From Vulcanimicrobiota bacterium (lineage in GTDB: Bacteria > Vulcanimicrobiota > Vulcanimicrobiia > Eremiobacterales > Eremiobacteraceae), in NCBI GenBank assembly GCA_013290125.1, contig JABCYQ010000007.1:1-64000 (forward strand): a DNA stretch of 64,000 bases, written 5' to 3'. The notes beneath the pieces were generated by a model, which saw only the letters and a program-made list of their open reading frames with translations, ran no database searches and had not been told where the DNA came from. Both the position numbers and the translations under genes were made by a program. Below, piece by piece: positions 41,381-50,934 of the stretch. Every line of letters starts with the position of its first letter. The first letter of the stretch is position 1.

Positions 41381-44300
41381 CTAGTCACCGATCGGCGCGA
41401 AAAGATCGTCCAGATCCGCCCGCGTGAGGCTTTTGGCGAAGGCGGCATCTGTCGCGATCACCGAGTCGGCCAGGGCTTGTTTGCGAGCCTGTAGCGATTG
41501 GATCTTCTCTTCGACAGAGCCGAGCGTCACGAGCCGATACGCGGTGACGGGCTTCGTCTGGCCGATCCGGTGCGTGCGGTCGATGGCCTGGCGCTCGATC
41601 GCGGGATTCCACCACGGATCGTACAGGATGACGTAATCTGCTTCGGTGACCGTCAGGCCGACGCCGCCGGCCTTGAGGCTCATAAGAAACACCGGCGGTC
41701 CGTCCTCGCGTTTGAAATCCTCGAGGACCTTCTGCCGGTTCTTCGTTGCGCCGTCAAGATATGAGTACTTGAGCGATCGCGCATCCAACGCTTCGCGCAT
41801 GAGCCCGAGCATCTCGGTGAACGAGGAGAAGACGAGCACGCGATGACCGGACTCGACGATCGAGTCGACGAGTTCGAGAAAAGCGGCGAACTTGCCGGAC
41901 GCATCGGGGTCCTCGCGCCAGTGATCGCCGACCAGGCCGGGATGGCAGCAGATCTGCCGCAGTTTGGTGAGCGCCGCGAGGATCGAGAGCTGCGCGCGCC
42001 CGATGCCGTGTTCGTCAACTTCGCGCAAGATCTCGCGCCGCGCGCGCAGCACGATCTCGCGATACGCCTTTTTCTGCGCGGCCGTCATCTCGCACTCGAT
42101 GGTCTGCTCGGTCCGCGACGGCAGGTCGGCTGCGACCTGCGTCTTCAGGCGGCGGATCATGAACGGCTGCACGCGTTTTGCGAGACGCGATTGTTTTTCG
42201 ACATCGCCGTCGCGCATGATCGGCGTCTCGAATACGGACCGGAAATGGCTTTCGTTGCCAAGCAAGCCGGGCATGACGAAGTCGACGATCGACCAGAGGT
42301 CGAGCACCGAATTCTCGATGGGCGTGCCGGTGAGCGCGAGGCGCTGCTCTGCCTCGATCGACTTGATGACCTGTGAGATCTTGGCCTGCGGGTTCTTGAT
42401 CTGCTGTGCTTCGTCGAGGACGACCGCACGAAAACCGATGTCCGAAAGCATCTGCGCGTCGCGGCGCGCGAGCGCATACGATGTGACCAAGACATCGTAC
42501 TGGCTGGCCGTTTTATAGATCGCTTCGCGGCCCGACCCGGCCGAAAGCAGCACGACCTTCAGCGCGGGTGTGAATCGGGTGGACTCGTTGAGCCATGTGT
42601 GTGTGACAGATGTCGGACAGACGATGAGGTTCGGCGCGCTGCCGCGCGCTTCGCGGCGGTTCTCGAGATACGTCAGGACCTGCAGCGTTTTGCCAAGGCC
42701 CATGTCGTCGGCGAGGATGCCGCCGAACTTATAGCGTCCGAGATACGAGAGAAAATCGAGGCCGCGGCGCTGATAGGGGCGCAGCACTTTGTCGAGATGC
42801 GCGGGCGGGTCCACTTCGGCGATGCCGGCGAAATCGCGTACTGCTTCGCGCAATTCGCGAAGGGGCGCCGGAAGTTGTGTATCGCCGCACGCTTTGGCCA
42901 AGTCGTCGTACACAGAAAGCATTTGCGCCGCAGTGAGTCGCGCTTTTCCGCCGCGCTCGAGCGTACCGCCAAAACCGCCGGTCGCTTCACGCAGCAACGC
43001 GAAAGACGAGAGATCGATAAATCTCCCGTCCGAGAGGCGATGGTATCTTCCAGTGCTGTGCCAGAGCGCTTTGAGGTCGTCGGGCGAAAGCTGCTGACCT
43101 TCGAGCAAGAGTTCGACCGAGATCTCCAGCCAATCGATCGGTCCGGTGGTTACGGCCGACGGGCGCTTCGCCTTCGGTTTGCCGTCAGGCTGTTCGCGCG
43201 CGGTGTCGACCGAAACCGAAACTTTGAGCGTCTTCGGTCCGTCGACGAGCGACGCGACCGTGTCATCCATATCCAGCTGGAACTCGGAGCGCCATTGCGG
43301 CAGGACTTCGGTTCCGAAGGCGTATGCCGCATCCGTCGGCTCGATGCGCCACGCGGTTTCGTCGTAGTGCGGCGGGGCGTCGGCCGCCTGTTCGTCATCC
43401 GGACTTTCGAGAAGATCGCGCCAGGGCACGAGTCCGGCTGATTGCAGGCGTTCGCGGACTCTCACCGCTTCTGAGGCGTCGCAATGCGCGTAGCGCGGGG
43501 TGATGCCGTCCAACCCTGTATCCACGCGGAGGAGCGTGGAAAATTCGCCGGGCGTCACACGCCAGTTGGCGCCGCTCGCGGCGTCTTCGATGGCTGCGTG
43601 CGCAGTTATGCCGTCGCCCTGCCAGCGCAACGTGAGCAACACTTGCCGGCGCATCTCGGCGGGCATGAGCATGAGCGATGCCGCGCTGGGCGCATCGAGA
43701 AGTTCGTGCGCGCGTTCTAGGAACTGCGGCACTTCCGGTGGTGTGAGGGCGATGACAGGCGACGATTTCAAGCGCTCGAGAATGCGCAGGCTGAAGCTGC
43801 CGTTATGAAGATGGAAGGTCGCGCCGTCGAACAGCCACGCGGGAGTGCCGTCGACCGATCGGACGACTGCGACATCGACCGGCGATTCGTCCGGCCGCAA
43901 AAATGTGCCGCTGAGATGAAGGTCGCCTTTTTCGTCTCGCGAGCCGGAAAGGCGCAAGCGCAGCGGCGCGAGGACGATCTTCACCGCGGGCATCTGATCC
44001 GGCGAGGCGGCGAGATGATCGTCGAACCGGACGCGCGGATGGGCGATAAGACGCAGCAGGAGCTGCGCGAAATTGCTGCTCAGGCGCTGCGTGTGCTCGG
44101 ACGTCGCGCGCGCAAGCGCGTAGTCGGCGGGTGTGCCGAACATCGCCCCGAGCGTGGAATCTGAGAGCAGCGCGGCATCGTGGCGGTCCCATTCTTCGCC
44201 GCCGAGGTTCGCCTGGCGGGTTGTGCGATACAATTGCTGCAGTTCGGCGTGCGTGCGTGCAACGCCGTGAAGTTTTGGCGCATCGAGCCGGAGTTGTGCG

Positions 44301-44971
44301 TGAAACACCCCAAGGCGATCGTCGAATCCGAAGACCACCCAAAGCCGGCGCCGCGGAACGACGGCCTCGTGATGCGGGGCAAGCATGTCGAGCAGATCGC
44401 GCAGTGCCGGCGCCGCAATCGGACCCGAGTGGCCATTCGTCGCGGCGGCCGAAGATCGAGCGGGGTCGAGCGTCACCGTGGAGTGACCATTCGTCGCACC
44501 CACCTTCGCTTGGTCCAGACCGGCGTGGCCGTTCAGGACCGCGCCGCCGCCGTTCGAGCCGTCAGGCGGCGGTTCGGGCGTTTGCGACGCGAGCTCGATG
44601 AGCATGTAGAGCGCAGCCACGGCGTGCTTGCAGTCGTATCCGTAACGGCACGTGCAATTGCAGCGCAGACCGAGCGGTGGACGCGACGTGTCGCGCGTCA
44701 ACGTGGTGGTGTGCGTCTCGGTATCGGCGACCGTTGCGACAAGATCGACTCGCCGAAGATTCAACGACCTGACTTTGCCGCGCTGATATGCGGCGAGGCC
44801 TTGCGCGATGATCGGTTTAGGGAACGTTCCTTCGATCGCGAGTGGAAGCGGTAGCCATGCTTGCCAGGGTCCGAGCGGTGGACCACCACGCTCCGGCGCA
44901 ACGCCTTCTTCGAACCGAAGCATAACTGGCTGGTGCGGCTTGGATTGCGGACGAATTGACATACTTGCCAT
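41381..44971 (-). CDS. SNF2-family helicase with SWIM zinc finger
   Basis: A 1196-aa DEAD/H-type ATPase that remodels nucleoprotein. The N-terminus has a SWIM zinc finger (CNCTCRYGYDCKH, about residues 104-118). The motor has Walker A DDMGLGKT near 757 and the DEAQ box LDEAQQIKN near 852, and helicase C with DRTHRIGQTKPV near 1125. Bacterial members often act with RNA polymerase or in phage defence, but nothing beside it points to a defence system. The gene opens the operon with the GNAT and decarboxylase genes. Confidence 0.88.
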   Translation of the reverse strand: MASMSIRPQSKPHQPVMLRFEEGVAPERGGPPLGPWQAWLPLPLAIEGTFPKPIIAQGLAAYQRGKVRSLNLRRVDLVATVADTETHTTTLTRDTSRPPLGLRCNCTCRYGYDCKHAVAALYMLIELASQTPEPPPDGSNGGGAVLNGHAGLDQAKVGATNGHSTVTLDPARSSAAATNGHSGPIAAPALRDLLDMLAPHHEAVVPRRRLWVVFGFDDRLGVFHAQLRLDAPKLHGVARTHAELQQLYRTTRQANLGGEEWDRHDAALLSDSTLGAMFGTPADYALARATSEHTQRLSSNFAQLLLRLIAHPRVRFDDHLAASPDQMPAVKIVLAPLRLRLSGSRDEKGDLHLSGTFLRPDESPVDVAVVRSVDGTPAWLFDGATFHLHNGSFSLRILERLKSSPVIALTPPEVPQFLERAHELLDAPSAASLMLMPAEMRRQVLLTLRWQGDGITAHAAIEDAASGANWRVTPGEFSTLLRVDTGLDGITPRYAHCDASEAVRVRERLQSAGLVPWRDLLESPDDEQAADAPPHYDETAWRIEPTDAAYAFGTEVLPQWRSEFQLDMDDTVASLVDGPKTLKVSVSVDTAREQPDGKPKAKRPSAVTTGPIDWLEISVELLLEGQQLSPDDLKALWHSTGRYHRLSDGRFIDLSSFALLREATGGFGGTLERGGKARLTAAQMLSVYDDLAKACGDTQLPAPLRELREAVRDFAGIAEVDPPAHLDKVLRPYQRRGLDFLSYLGRYKFGGILADDMGLGKTLQVLTYLENRREARGSAPNLIVCPTSVTHTWLNESTRFTPALKVVLLSAGSGREAIYKTASQYDVLVTSYALARRDAQMLSDIGFRAVVLDEAQQIKNPQAKISQVIKSIEAEQRLALTGTPIENSVLDLWSIVDFVMPGLLGNESHFRSVFETPIMRDGDVEKQSRLAKRVQPFMIRRLKTQVAADLPSRTEQTIECEMTAAQKKAYREIVLRARREILREVDEHGIGRAQLSILAALTKLRQICCHPGLVGDHWREDPDASGKFAAFLELVDSIVESGHRVLVFSSFTEMLGLMREALDARSLKYSYLDGATKNRQKVLEDFKREDGPPVFLMSLKAGGVGLTVTEADYVILYDPWWNPAIERQAIDRTHRIGQTKPVTAYRLVTLGSVEEKIQSLQARKQALADSVIATDAAFAKSLTRADLDDLFAPIGD

Positions 44972-45106
44972 AATTCGGCGACGACGTGCGGCCTCCCGCC
45001 GGAATGGTTGGAATAGTGCGGACGGCCCCAGGTCGTCCCAGGATGATCAAGGCATCGAGGCAAAACAATATGCAACGACAGACTGCGCTTTGACAGGAGC
45101 TGTGTT

Positions 45107-45955
45107 GTGATCCGATTTTCTCGGGTTCAATTGGCGTTCGCCGCCGCCGGCGTCGTCGCAATCGGTCTCGCGGCGAGTACGCCGCGCGCCCTCGGCAGCG
45201 GCGATGCGCTGCAATACGTCACCAATTCCACAGTCCAGCTGCCCGGCATCATGAAATTGTTCGGCGGCGGGAAGAACATGTCGTCCACGTCGACGACGAC
45301 GATCTCCGCGCAGCGCACGCGGCACGACGACGGCAAAGGCAACACCGTCATCATACAGTGCGACCTCAAGCGCATGGTCAACATCGACGACAACTCGAAG
45401 ACGTATTCAGTCGTCAACTTCGACGATATGATGAACGAGATGTCCGCGGCGCTCAAGGCCGCGCAAGCCAAAACCGGCAGTCCGGCGCCCAAGATCAACG
45501 GCAGCGGCAATATGACGTTCTCGTTCGATGAGAAGCCCGACGCTCAGACGCAGACGATCGCCGGCATGACCGCACACCACGCCGTTGACACTTTGACGAT
45601 GACTTCAACAGGCACCGGCGACTGTCCGAACGCGTCTTTCAGCATGTCGATGGATGTTTGGTTCGCGTCATCTCCCATCAAGATGTCTTGCCCGATGAAG
45701 ATGCCGTCGGCGGCACCGTCCGGCCACGCTGCCAATCCATGCATGCAGAGCATGATGGTTCAGGCGAGCAACGTGCGCGGCTCGCAGGGCCGCATCCCGT
45801 TGAAGACCGTGATAAGCATGCCCATGGGGCCGATGACGATGACGACGACCGAAGAAGTCACATCCGTCAAGACGATTCCGTACGACGCATCGTTCTTCGA
45901 CGTTCCGGCTGGCTACACGAAAATAGACGCGCTCAATCCGTCAACGCCGCACTAG
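45107..45955 (+). CDS. Exported Met-rich protein, possibly DUF4412-like
   Basis: A 282-aa protein with a signal peptide (about 30 residues), then a beta-rich domain. The C-terminal half is rich in Met, Ser and Cys (for example SCPMKMPSAAPSG and MPMGPMTMTTTEEV). The overall pattern recalls DUF4412, an exported domain of unknown role. GTG start with AGGAG about 9 nt upstream. It lies 25 bp before the sensor kinase and may be sensed or regulated by it. Met clusters can bind copper, but that is only a suggestion. Confidence 0.6.
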   Translation: MIRFSRVQLAFAAAGVVAIGLAASTPRALGSGDALQYVTNSTVQLPGIMKLFGGGKNMSSTSTTTISAQRTRHDDGKGNTVIIQCDLKRMVNIDDNSKTYSVVNFDDMMNEMSAALKAAQAKTGSPAPKINGSGNMTFSFDEKPDAQTQTIAGMTAHHAVDTLTMTSTGTGDCPNASFSMSMDVWFASSPIKMSCPMKMPSAAPSGHAANPCMQSMMVQASNVRGSQGRIPLKTVISMPMGPMTMTTTEEVTSVKTIPYDASFFDVPAGYTKIDALNPSTPH

Positions 45956-45980
45956 GGACTGAAGTCGTGGAGATCGCGCG

Positions 45981-48041
45981 ATGAGCGTCCGCATCGCGCA
46001 GCTGCTGGCAGCGATCGTGCTTGCGGTCTCCGCGCTCTTCCTCTACAAATTCTACGACGCGTATCTCGACACCGCAGCGTCCAACACCGTGCGTGTCATC
46101 GGCACGCGTGCGGCGCAGCGCGAGACGGCGCGCGTGAATGGAACGCTTAACGAGATCGAGGCGCTCGCAGCGGCGGTAGCCTCAAACGGCTATCGCCGCG
46201 ACACATTCGCTGCCGCCGCGCGAGCCGCGCTCAGCCGCGATCCGGCGTTGCAGTCCATCGACTACTTCAACAGCGATGGCGTCCACGTGATCCAGATAAC
46301 GCCCAACGGTCCGACAGATCTGACTCATCCGGCGGCGCGGCCGCTCGACGTGTCGTTTGAAATGGTCACGGCCGTGAACATCGTGTTAGAACGCGCGGAC
46401 CTCACTCGTTCGTCGACGGCTTCGGACGTGCTTCGCCCGCCGCGCCGGCGCGGCGAAGTGGAAAGCCCGCTCTGGGTATTCGCTGCTTCGCCGATCATCA
46501 TGAAGCGGGAGCCGAACGGCGAGATCGTCGGCCGCATCGACATCCGGCAGCTGCTCATCAACGATCTCCGATCGGTCGTTCCGCCGGCGAAGTTCGCGCT
46601 GGACGACAGCACGGGGCGCCTCGACACGAGCTGGCCGCCCAGCGGCTGGACGCCAGACCGGTCGGCGCAGAGCTTTCCGATAACGTTTGCCGACCGCCAG
46701 TGGCGTCTGCTCGTCGAACCCGCAGAACCGATCGGCCCGGCTCAAGTCGGTTGGTTCATCATTGGAGCGATCGCGCTCTGGCTTCTTTTGGCGTGGCCGA
46801 TCGAGGTCGTCGGCCAGATAAACCGTCGCGTCCGCGTGCTCAACGAAGGTCTCGAAGAGCGCGTCGCAGCGCGCACGCGTCAGCTTCAGACCACAGTCGC
46901 ACAGACGCGCAGGCTCGCGGCGGTCGTCGAGTCGGTCAGCGAAGGCGTCATGCTCGTCGATATGGACGGGATCGTGCGCTACGCCAATGCGGCACTCGGA
47001 AAAGAACTGCGCTGCGGTGCGCGCGACATCGTCGACAAAACCGTCGTTGACCTCGCACCGCTCGCGTTGTCGCGCACTGCGCTCGACGAGATACGCGCGA
47101 CGGTCGCCAAGCTCGGGTATGTCTACGTCGAGACCGCTCGCACGCGGACGGATGGCAGCAGATACTGGGCCGGCATCGCGTACACCGCTCAGCGCGACCA
47201 AGACGGCAAAATGGTTGGGCTCATCGGCGTCTCGCGCGATATCACCGATCGTCGCGCGCTTGTGGACCAACTCGTGACGGCGAAGGAAGACCTCGAACGT
47301 CAGATGCGCGTGCGGGCGGATTTTATCGGCACGGCCAGTCATGAATTACGCACGCCTGCGACCACATTGCGCACGCTGTGCGCGCTGCTCGTCTCGAAGA
47401 TCGCACCGCGTTATGCGCTCGCCGACGACGACCGCAATCTCATCAGCTTGTTCGACCGCGAGACGAAACGCTTGAGCGACCTCGTCGATGATCTTTTGGA
47501 AGTCGGCCAGATCGACGCCGAAGAGACGCATCGGCCGGAAGCCGATGTCGACGTCGGCCTCGTCGCGCGATCAGAAGTCGAGAGCTTCCATCAGTTAGAC
47601 GACCCCGGCGGACCGCCGATCGAACTTCGCCTTTCTAGCACCCCAGCGATCATGCGCGGCGACGAGGTCGGCGTGCGGCGAATCGTCGTAAATCTCGTCA
47701 GTAACGCGCGCAAATTCACGCCGCGCGATGGACGCGTACAAGTCTCGGTCGAGCGATCGCCGAGCGGTGTGCGTCTGGCGGTTTCCGACACGGGCGTGGG
47801 CATTCCGGAGGCGGACCTTCCGCACATATTCGATCGATTCTATAGAGTCGACCGTCCGGGCACCGCCATTCGAGGCACCGGCTTGGGGCTTGCGATCGTC
47901 GCGCGATTGGTAGAGCAGATGCACGGTCGCATCGCGGTGTCGAGCGAAGTCGGCAAAGGGACGACCGTCTCGATCGAGTTTCCAGCCGTCAACGCCGCCG
48001 TCGCGACGCCGGAATTCGCCCAGCCGACGAAAACCGCGTGA
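45981..48041 (+). CDS. Membrane sensor histidine kinase with PAS domain
   Basis: A 686-aa kinase with a membrane helix at residues about 7-25, an extracytoplasmic sensor to about 255, and a second helix (VGWFIIGAIALWLLLAW). A coiled coil leads to a PAS domain (about 310-415). HisKA with the phospho-His in TASHELRTPA lies near 453, and the ATPase N, G1, F and G2 boxes are NLVSNARKFT, DTGVGIP, FDRFYR and GTGLGL. It overlaps the response regulator gene by GTGA, and the pair is a two-component system. The signal is unknown. Confidence 0.88.
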   Translation: MSVRIAQLLAAIVLAVSALFLYKFYDAYLDTAASNTVRVIGTRAAQRETARVNGTLNEIEALAAAVASNGYRRDTFAAAARAALSRDPALQSIDYFNSDGVHVIQITPNGPTDLTHPAARPLDVSFEMVTAVNIVLERADLTRSSTASDVLRPPRRRGEVESPLWVFAASPIIMKREPNGEIVGRIDIRQLLINDLRSVVPPAKFALDDSTGRLDTSWPPSGWTPDRSAQSFPITFADRQWRLLVEPAEPIGPAQVGWFIIGAIALWLLLAWPIEVVGQINRRVRVLNEGLEERVAARTRQLQTTVAQTRRLAAVVESVSEGVMLVDMDGIVRYANAALGKELRCGARDIVDKTVVDLAPLALSRTALDEIRATVAKLGYVYVETARTRTDGSRYWAGIAYTAQRDQDGKMVGLIGVSRDITDRRALVDQLVTAKEDLERQMRVRADFIGTASHELRTPATTLRTLCALLVSKIAPRYALADDDRNLISLFDRETKRLSDLVDDLLEVGQIDAEETHRPEADVDVGLVARSEVESFHQLDDPGGPPIELRLSSTPAIMRGDEVGVRRIVVNLVSNARKFTPRDGRVQVSVERSPSGVRLAVSDTGVGIPEADLPHIFDRFYRVDRPGTAIRGTGLGLAIVARLVEQMHGRIAVSSEVGKGTTVSIEFPAVNAAVATPEFAQPTKTA

Positions 48042-48415
48042 GACGCGTTCTCTTAGTGGACGACGAGCCGGTGCTGCGCTCGGTCGTGCGCCAGTTTCTG
48101 GAATTCTCCGGCTACGAAGTGGTGGAAGCAGCGGACGGGCGGCACGCGCTATCGCTTGCTCGAGAGCGGCCGCCCGAGATCGTGCTTACCGACTTGCTCA
48201 TGCCGAACATCGATGGTCTGGATTTCTGCCGCGCACTTCGGTCCCATGCCGAAACGCGCGACGTGCCGGTCATCTTCGTGACGGCGCGGAACGCGGATGC
48301 GCTGCAGCGCGCGGAGATGGCGCGCCTCGGCGACGGATTTATCATGAAACCCTTTGAACCCGACGACCTTTTGATGATCATCGACAAAACGCTCGCGCGC
48401 CCCGTCGATAGGTGA
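48038..48415 (+). CDS. Single-domain response regulator (receiver only)
   Basis: A 125-aa CheY-like receiver. Acidic pair DDE near residue 8, phospho-acceptor Asp in LTDLLMP near 52, then Thr (FVTAR) and Lys (MKPFEP). It has no output domain, so it signals by protein contact or serves as an intermediate in a phosphorelay. It is translationally coupled to the kinase (GTGA). Confidence 0.87.
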   Translation: MRRVLLVDDEPVLRSVVRQFLEFSGYEVVEAADGRHALSLARERPPEIVLTDLLMPNIDGLDFCRALRSHAETRDVPVIFVTARNADALQRAEMARLGDGFIMKPFEPDDLLMIIDKTLARPVDR

Positions 48416-48434
48416 TTCTGGAAGGGGGACGGTT

Positions 48435-48500
48435 GAAGGGGCCGACTTCATGTCGGCCCACGTTATGTTCGCCAGGGCCGACATAAAGCCGGCCCCTTCA
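48435..48500. repeat. Facing pair of GGGCCGAC palindromes
   Basis: First copy: TGAAGG, arms 48439-48446 and 48452-48459, loop TTCAT. Second, inverted: arms 48475-48482 and 48488-48495 (one mismatch), loop ATAAA, then CTTCA. Between the response regulator stop (48415) and the YVTN-propeller gene stop (48520). Layout identical to 12259-12322. Confidence 0.9.
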
Positions 48501-48519
48501 TTCTAGCGCGGTGGTTGTT

Positions 48520-50886
48520 CTAGCGCGGTCGTTGATTCGTGCCCAACGACTTCGCGTAATCCATCAAGATCCGATTGAACGTCGCCGCGTCGGCGCGATC
48601 GGCATCGTCGAGATCCAACTTCAGCGAAGCCGTAGCATCTTTCGCGGTCGGCGGATTCACGGCGTCAAGCTTCACGATCGGCGGGCTTTCGATCCAAGGC
48701 GTGACATCTGCTCTGGCGGCGAAGTCGTTTGACATAATGACGGCTGATTTATCGAACTGGCTCATCGGCTGGAGATGCAAGAGCCTCTCAATCGTCGCGA
48801 GCATCCCGCACGTTGTGTAATGCGTGGCATCGACATACGATCTCTTGATCAAGGAGCCGATGATGAGAGCCTCCGCGCGATGATCGCTCACGTGGTCCGG
48901 CCCGGCCTGAGCGTCGTCCTCGACCACAAAAACGATCGTATCCTTCCAGTAGCGGCTGTGACTCAGCGCGTCGATCATCCGGCCGAGTGCAAAGTCGTTG
49001 TCCGCGACCATCGCAAAGGGCGTTGGCATGCCTGGTCGCGTCGCCGATGTGTGATCGTTGGGGAGCCGCACGATCTCTAACGCCGGCAGATTGCCGCTCT
49101 TCACAAAGCCATTGAACTCGCGTAGCCATTCGTCCATTCGCGACTGGTCGGTGACATGGAGATCAAACCCGCGATAGCGCGTATCAAGCCGGCCGACCAG
49201 CGAATCGACGACCGGCCTTTCGGGATCTCCCGCCTTCGTGGCGAAGTCGGTGTATTCGCCGTAATCTCGGACTGATAATCCTTTTGCTATCGCCGCATCC
49301 CAGAGATAGCCGGCAGACGGCCGCGACGGAGGGCTGCCTTCGAAATCATAGTCGCGGCCGCGGCCCGAATAATTCGAGGGCCACAACTTATCGACATAGT
49401 CGGTTGAGTACGCCGCCGTCGACCAGTTATGTCCGTCGGCCGAAACCTCAGCATCTACGTCGAAATTGTCGAGCAAAACAAAGGCATTCGCAAGCCGATG
49501 GATGTTCGGCGTTACGTTCCGCCCGAAGATCGCGAGCGACGCGTCGCCGTTGCCGCGCGGGTCATCCCCGAGAACTTCATCGTACGTCCGATTTTCCTTG
49601 ATGACGTAGATCACGTGCTGCAACGACCCGGTAAGGGCTGGCGGAAGATTTGGGCTGTCGACAACAGAGGTATGAATGACGGGGTATCTGTTACCAATCG
49701 CCGTCTGCAGTCCGAGTTGCAGCGTGGAATCCATAGGCATTGGTACGCGTTCGAGATCGCCGGTGGCGAGCTCCGCGACGTAGTATTGCCTGGGATCTGT
49801 TCCCTGTTTCGATTTGGACCATGCATCGGGATGCGGAAATAGCGGATTTGCATGACCCGAAATGCCGTGGCCGTCAAGCACGATCAATTGCGCTCCGTCG
49901 CGCGAGACAAGGACATCAGTTGGATACCAACCTACCGGCACGGCGCCTTTGACGTCGCGGTTTGTGAGATCGATCGCGACCACCGCATTCACGCCGGCGT
50001 CTGCCACGAACAGCGTCTTGCCGTCGGGTGAGAGAGCGAGCCCGTCTGGCGTCGAACCTTCCGGTAAGTTCGGCTCGAGACCGATGTCGATTTTGTCTCT
50101 TACGGTGTTCGTCGCCGTGTCGATCGAATAGACCGTGTTCTCGTTCGCGCATGCCACGTAGAGCGTGGAGCCGCCGGGCGTCATAAGAAGTGCGTTCGGG
50201 TGCGCGCCGACGGTGATGTGCGCGACATTCTCGCCGGATGCAGAACTTACCACATCGACCGCCGAGCCGGCCCAGTCGCTCACGTAAACGAATTGAGCGT
50301 TGGGCGAAACGGCGACCGCATACGGCTGAACGCCGACCTTCGTCGCCCAGAGTCTTGCGCCGCTCGTGCTGTCCACCGCTACGAGTTCGTTCGTCGCATT
50401 TGATGCGGCGTAGACGATGCGGCCGTCCGGCGACACTGCGAGGCCGGCGATCCATTGCGATGATCCGGTGCCGAGCGGCCACATCCCGAGATCCTTGAGA
50501 GTGCCCTCGTTCGCATCAAAGGCGAATCGTTGAATGCCGCCGTCGGCGGCGGTTGAAGCGTAGAGCGTCTTGCCGTCGGGCGAGAACGCAAGGCCATAAA
50601 ACGTCTTCGCGATCGGCGATGTGTCGGCGACCATTCCGGACTTTTCGTTGACGATCGTCACGGTTTGCACGCCGTAGCCGGCGTTTGATACAGCGAGCCA
50701 GCGACCGCTCGGGTCCTCCACGACGCGCAGCGGCAGCGTGCCCAGCGGCGTGATCTGGCCCGCCGGGGTGATGGTCCAGCCGTTCGGCAACGTCGTGCCG
50801 GCGGCCGCGTGCAGACGTGCGGCCGAGGCGGCGACCAAAGTAGCAACGATCAACACAACTGCAGCGGTGCGCATGCGTATCATCAT
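48520..50886 (-). CDS. YVTN beta-propeller plus phosphoesterase (alkaline/acid phosphatase family), exported
   Basis: A protein of about 788 aa. The first Met (50886) opens a signal peptide. Residues about 50-400 are a YVTN-type propeller with GLAFSPDGKTLYAS-type repeats. The second half is a phosphoesterase-family domain starting with HVIYVIKENRTYDEVLGDD and containing the metal-site segment VVEDDAQAGPDHVSDHR. This fusion is known in bacteria as YncE-like/phosphoesterase proteins and may hydrolyse phosphate esters or lipids at the surface. A longer frame would run over the divergent dehydrogenase gene and is rejected. Confidence 0.82.
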   Translation of the reverse strand: MMIRMRTAAVVLIVATLVAASAARLHAAAGTTLPNGWTITPAGQITPLGTLPLRVVEDPSGRWLAVSNAGYGVQTVTIVNEKSGMVADTSPIAKTFYGLAFSPDGKTLYASTAADGGIQRFAFDANEGTLKDLGMWPLGTGSSQWIAGLAVSPDGRIVYAASNATNELVAVDSTSGARLWATKVGVQPYAVAVSPNAQFVYVSDWAGSAVDVVSSASGENVAHITVGAHPNALLMTPGGSTLYVACANENTVYSIDTATNTVRDKIDIGLEPNLPEGSTPDGLALSPDGKTLFVADAGVNAVVAIDLTNRDVKGAVPVGWYPTDVLVSRDGAQLIVLDGHGISGHANPLFPHPDAWSKSKQGTDPRQYYVAELATGDLERVPMPMDSTLQLGLQTAIGNRYPVIHTSVVDSPNLPPALTGSLQHVIYVIKENRTYDEVLGDDPRGNGDASLAIFGRNVTPNIHRLANAFVLLDNFDVDAEVSADGHNWSTAAYSTDYVDKLWPSNYSGRGRDYDFEGSPPSRPSAGYLWDAAIAKGLSVRDYGEYTDFATKAGDPERPVVDSLVGRLDTRYRGFDLHVTDQSRMDEWLREFNGFVKSGNLPALEIVRLPNDHTSATRPGMPTPFAMVADNDFALGRMIDALSHSRYWKDTIVFVVEDDAQAGPDHVSDHRAEALIIGSLIKRSYVDATHYTTCGMLATIERLLHLQPMSQFDKSAVIMSNDFAARADVTPWIESPPIVKLDAVNPPTAKDATASLKLDLDDADRADAATFNRILMDYAKSLGTNQRPR

Positions 50887-50934
50887 AAAGAAGTGTTTTT
50901 GGCGGCGACTGCGCCGCGCCTGCCTGAGGCGAAC

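Noticed and set aside
41381-44971. Phage-defence system around the SNF2 helicase
   Set aside because: No methyltransferase, nuclease, PLD or other defence partner lies beside it; the neighbours are a GNAT and a decarboxylase.
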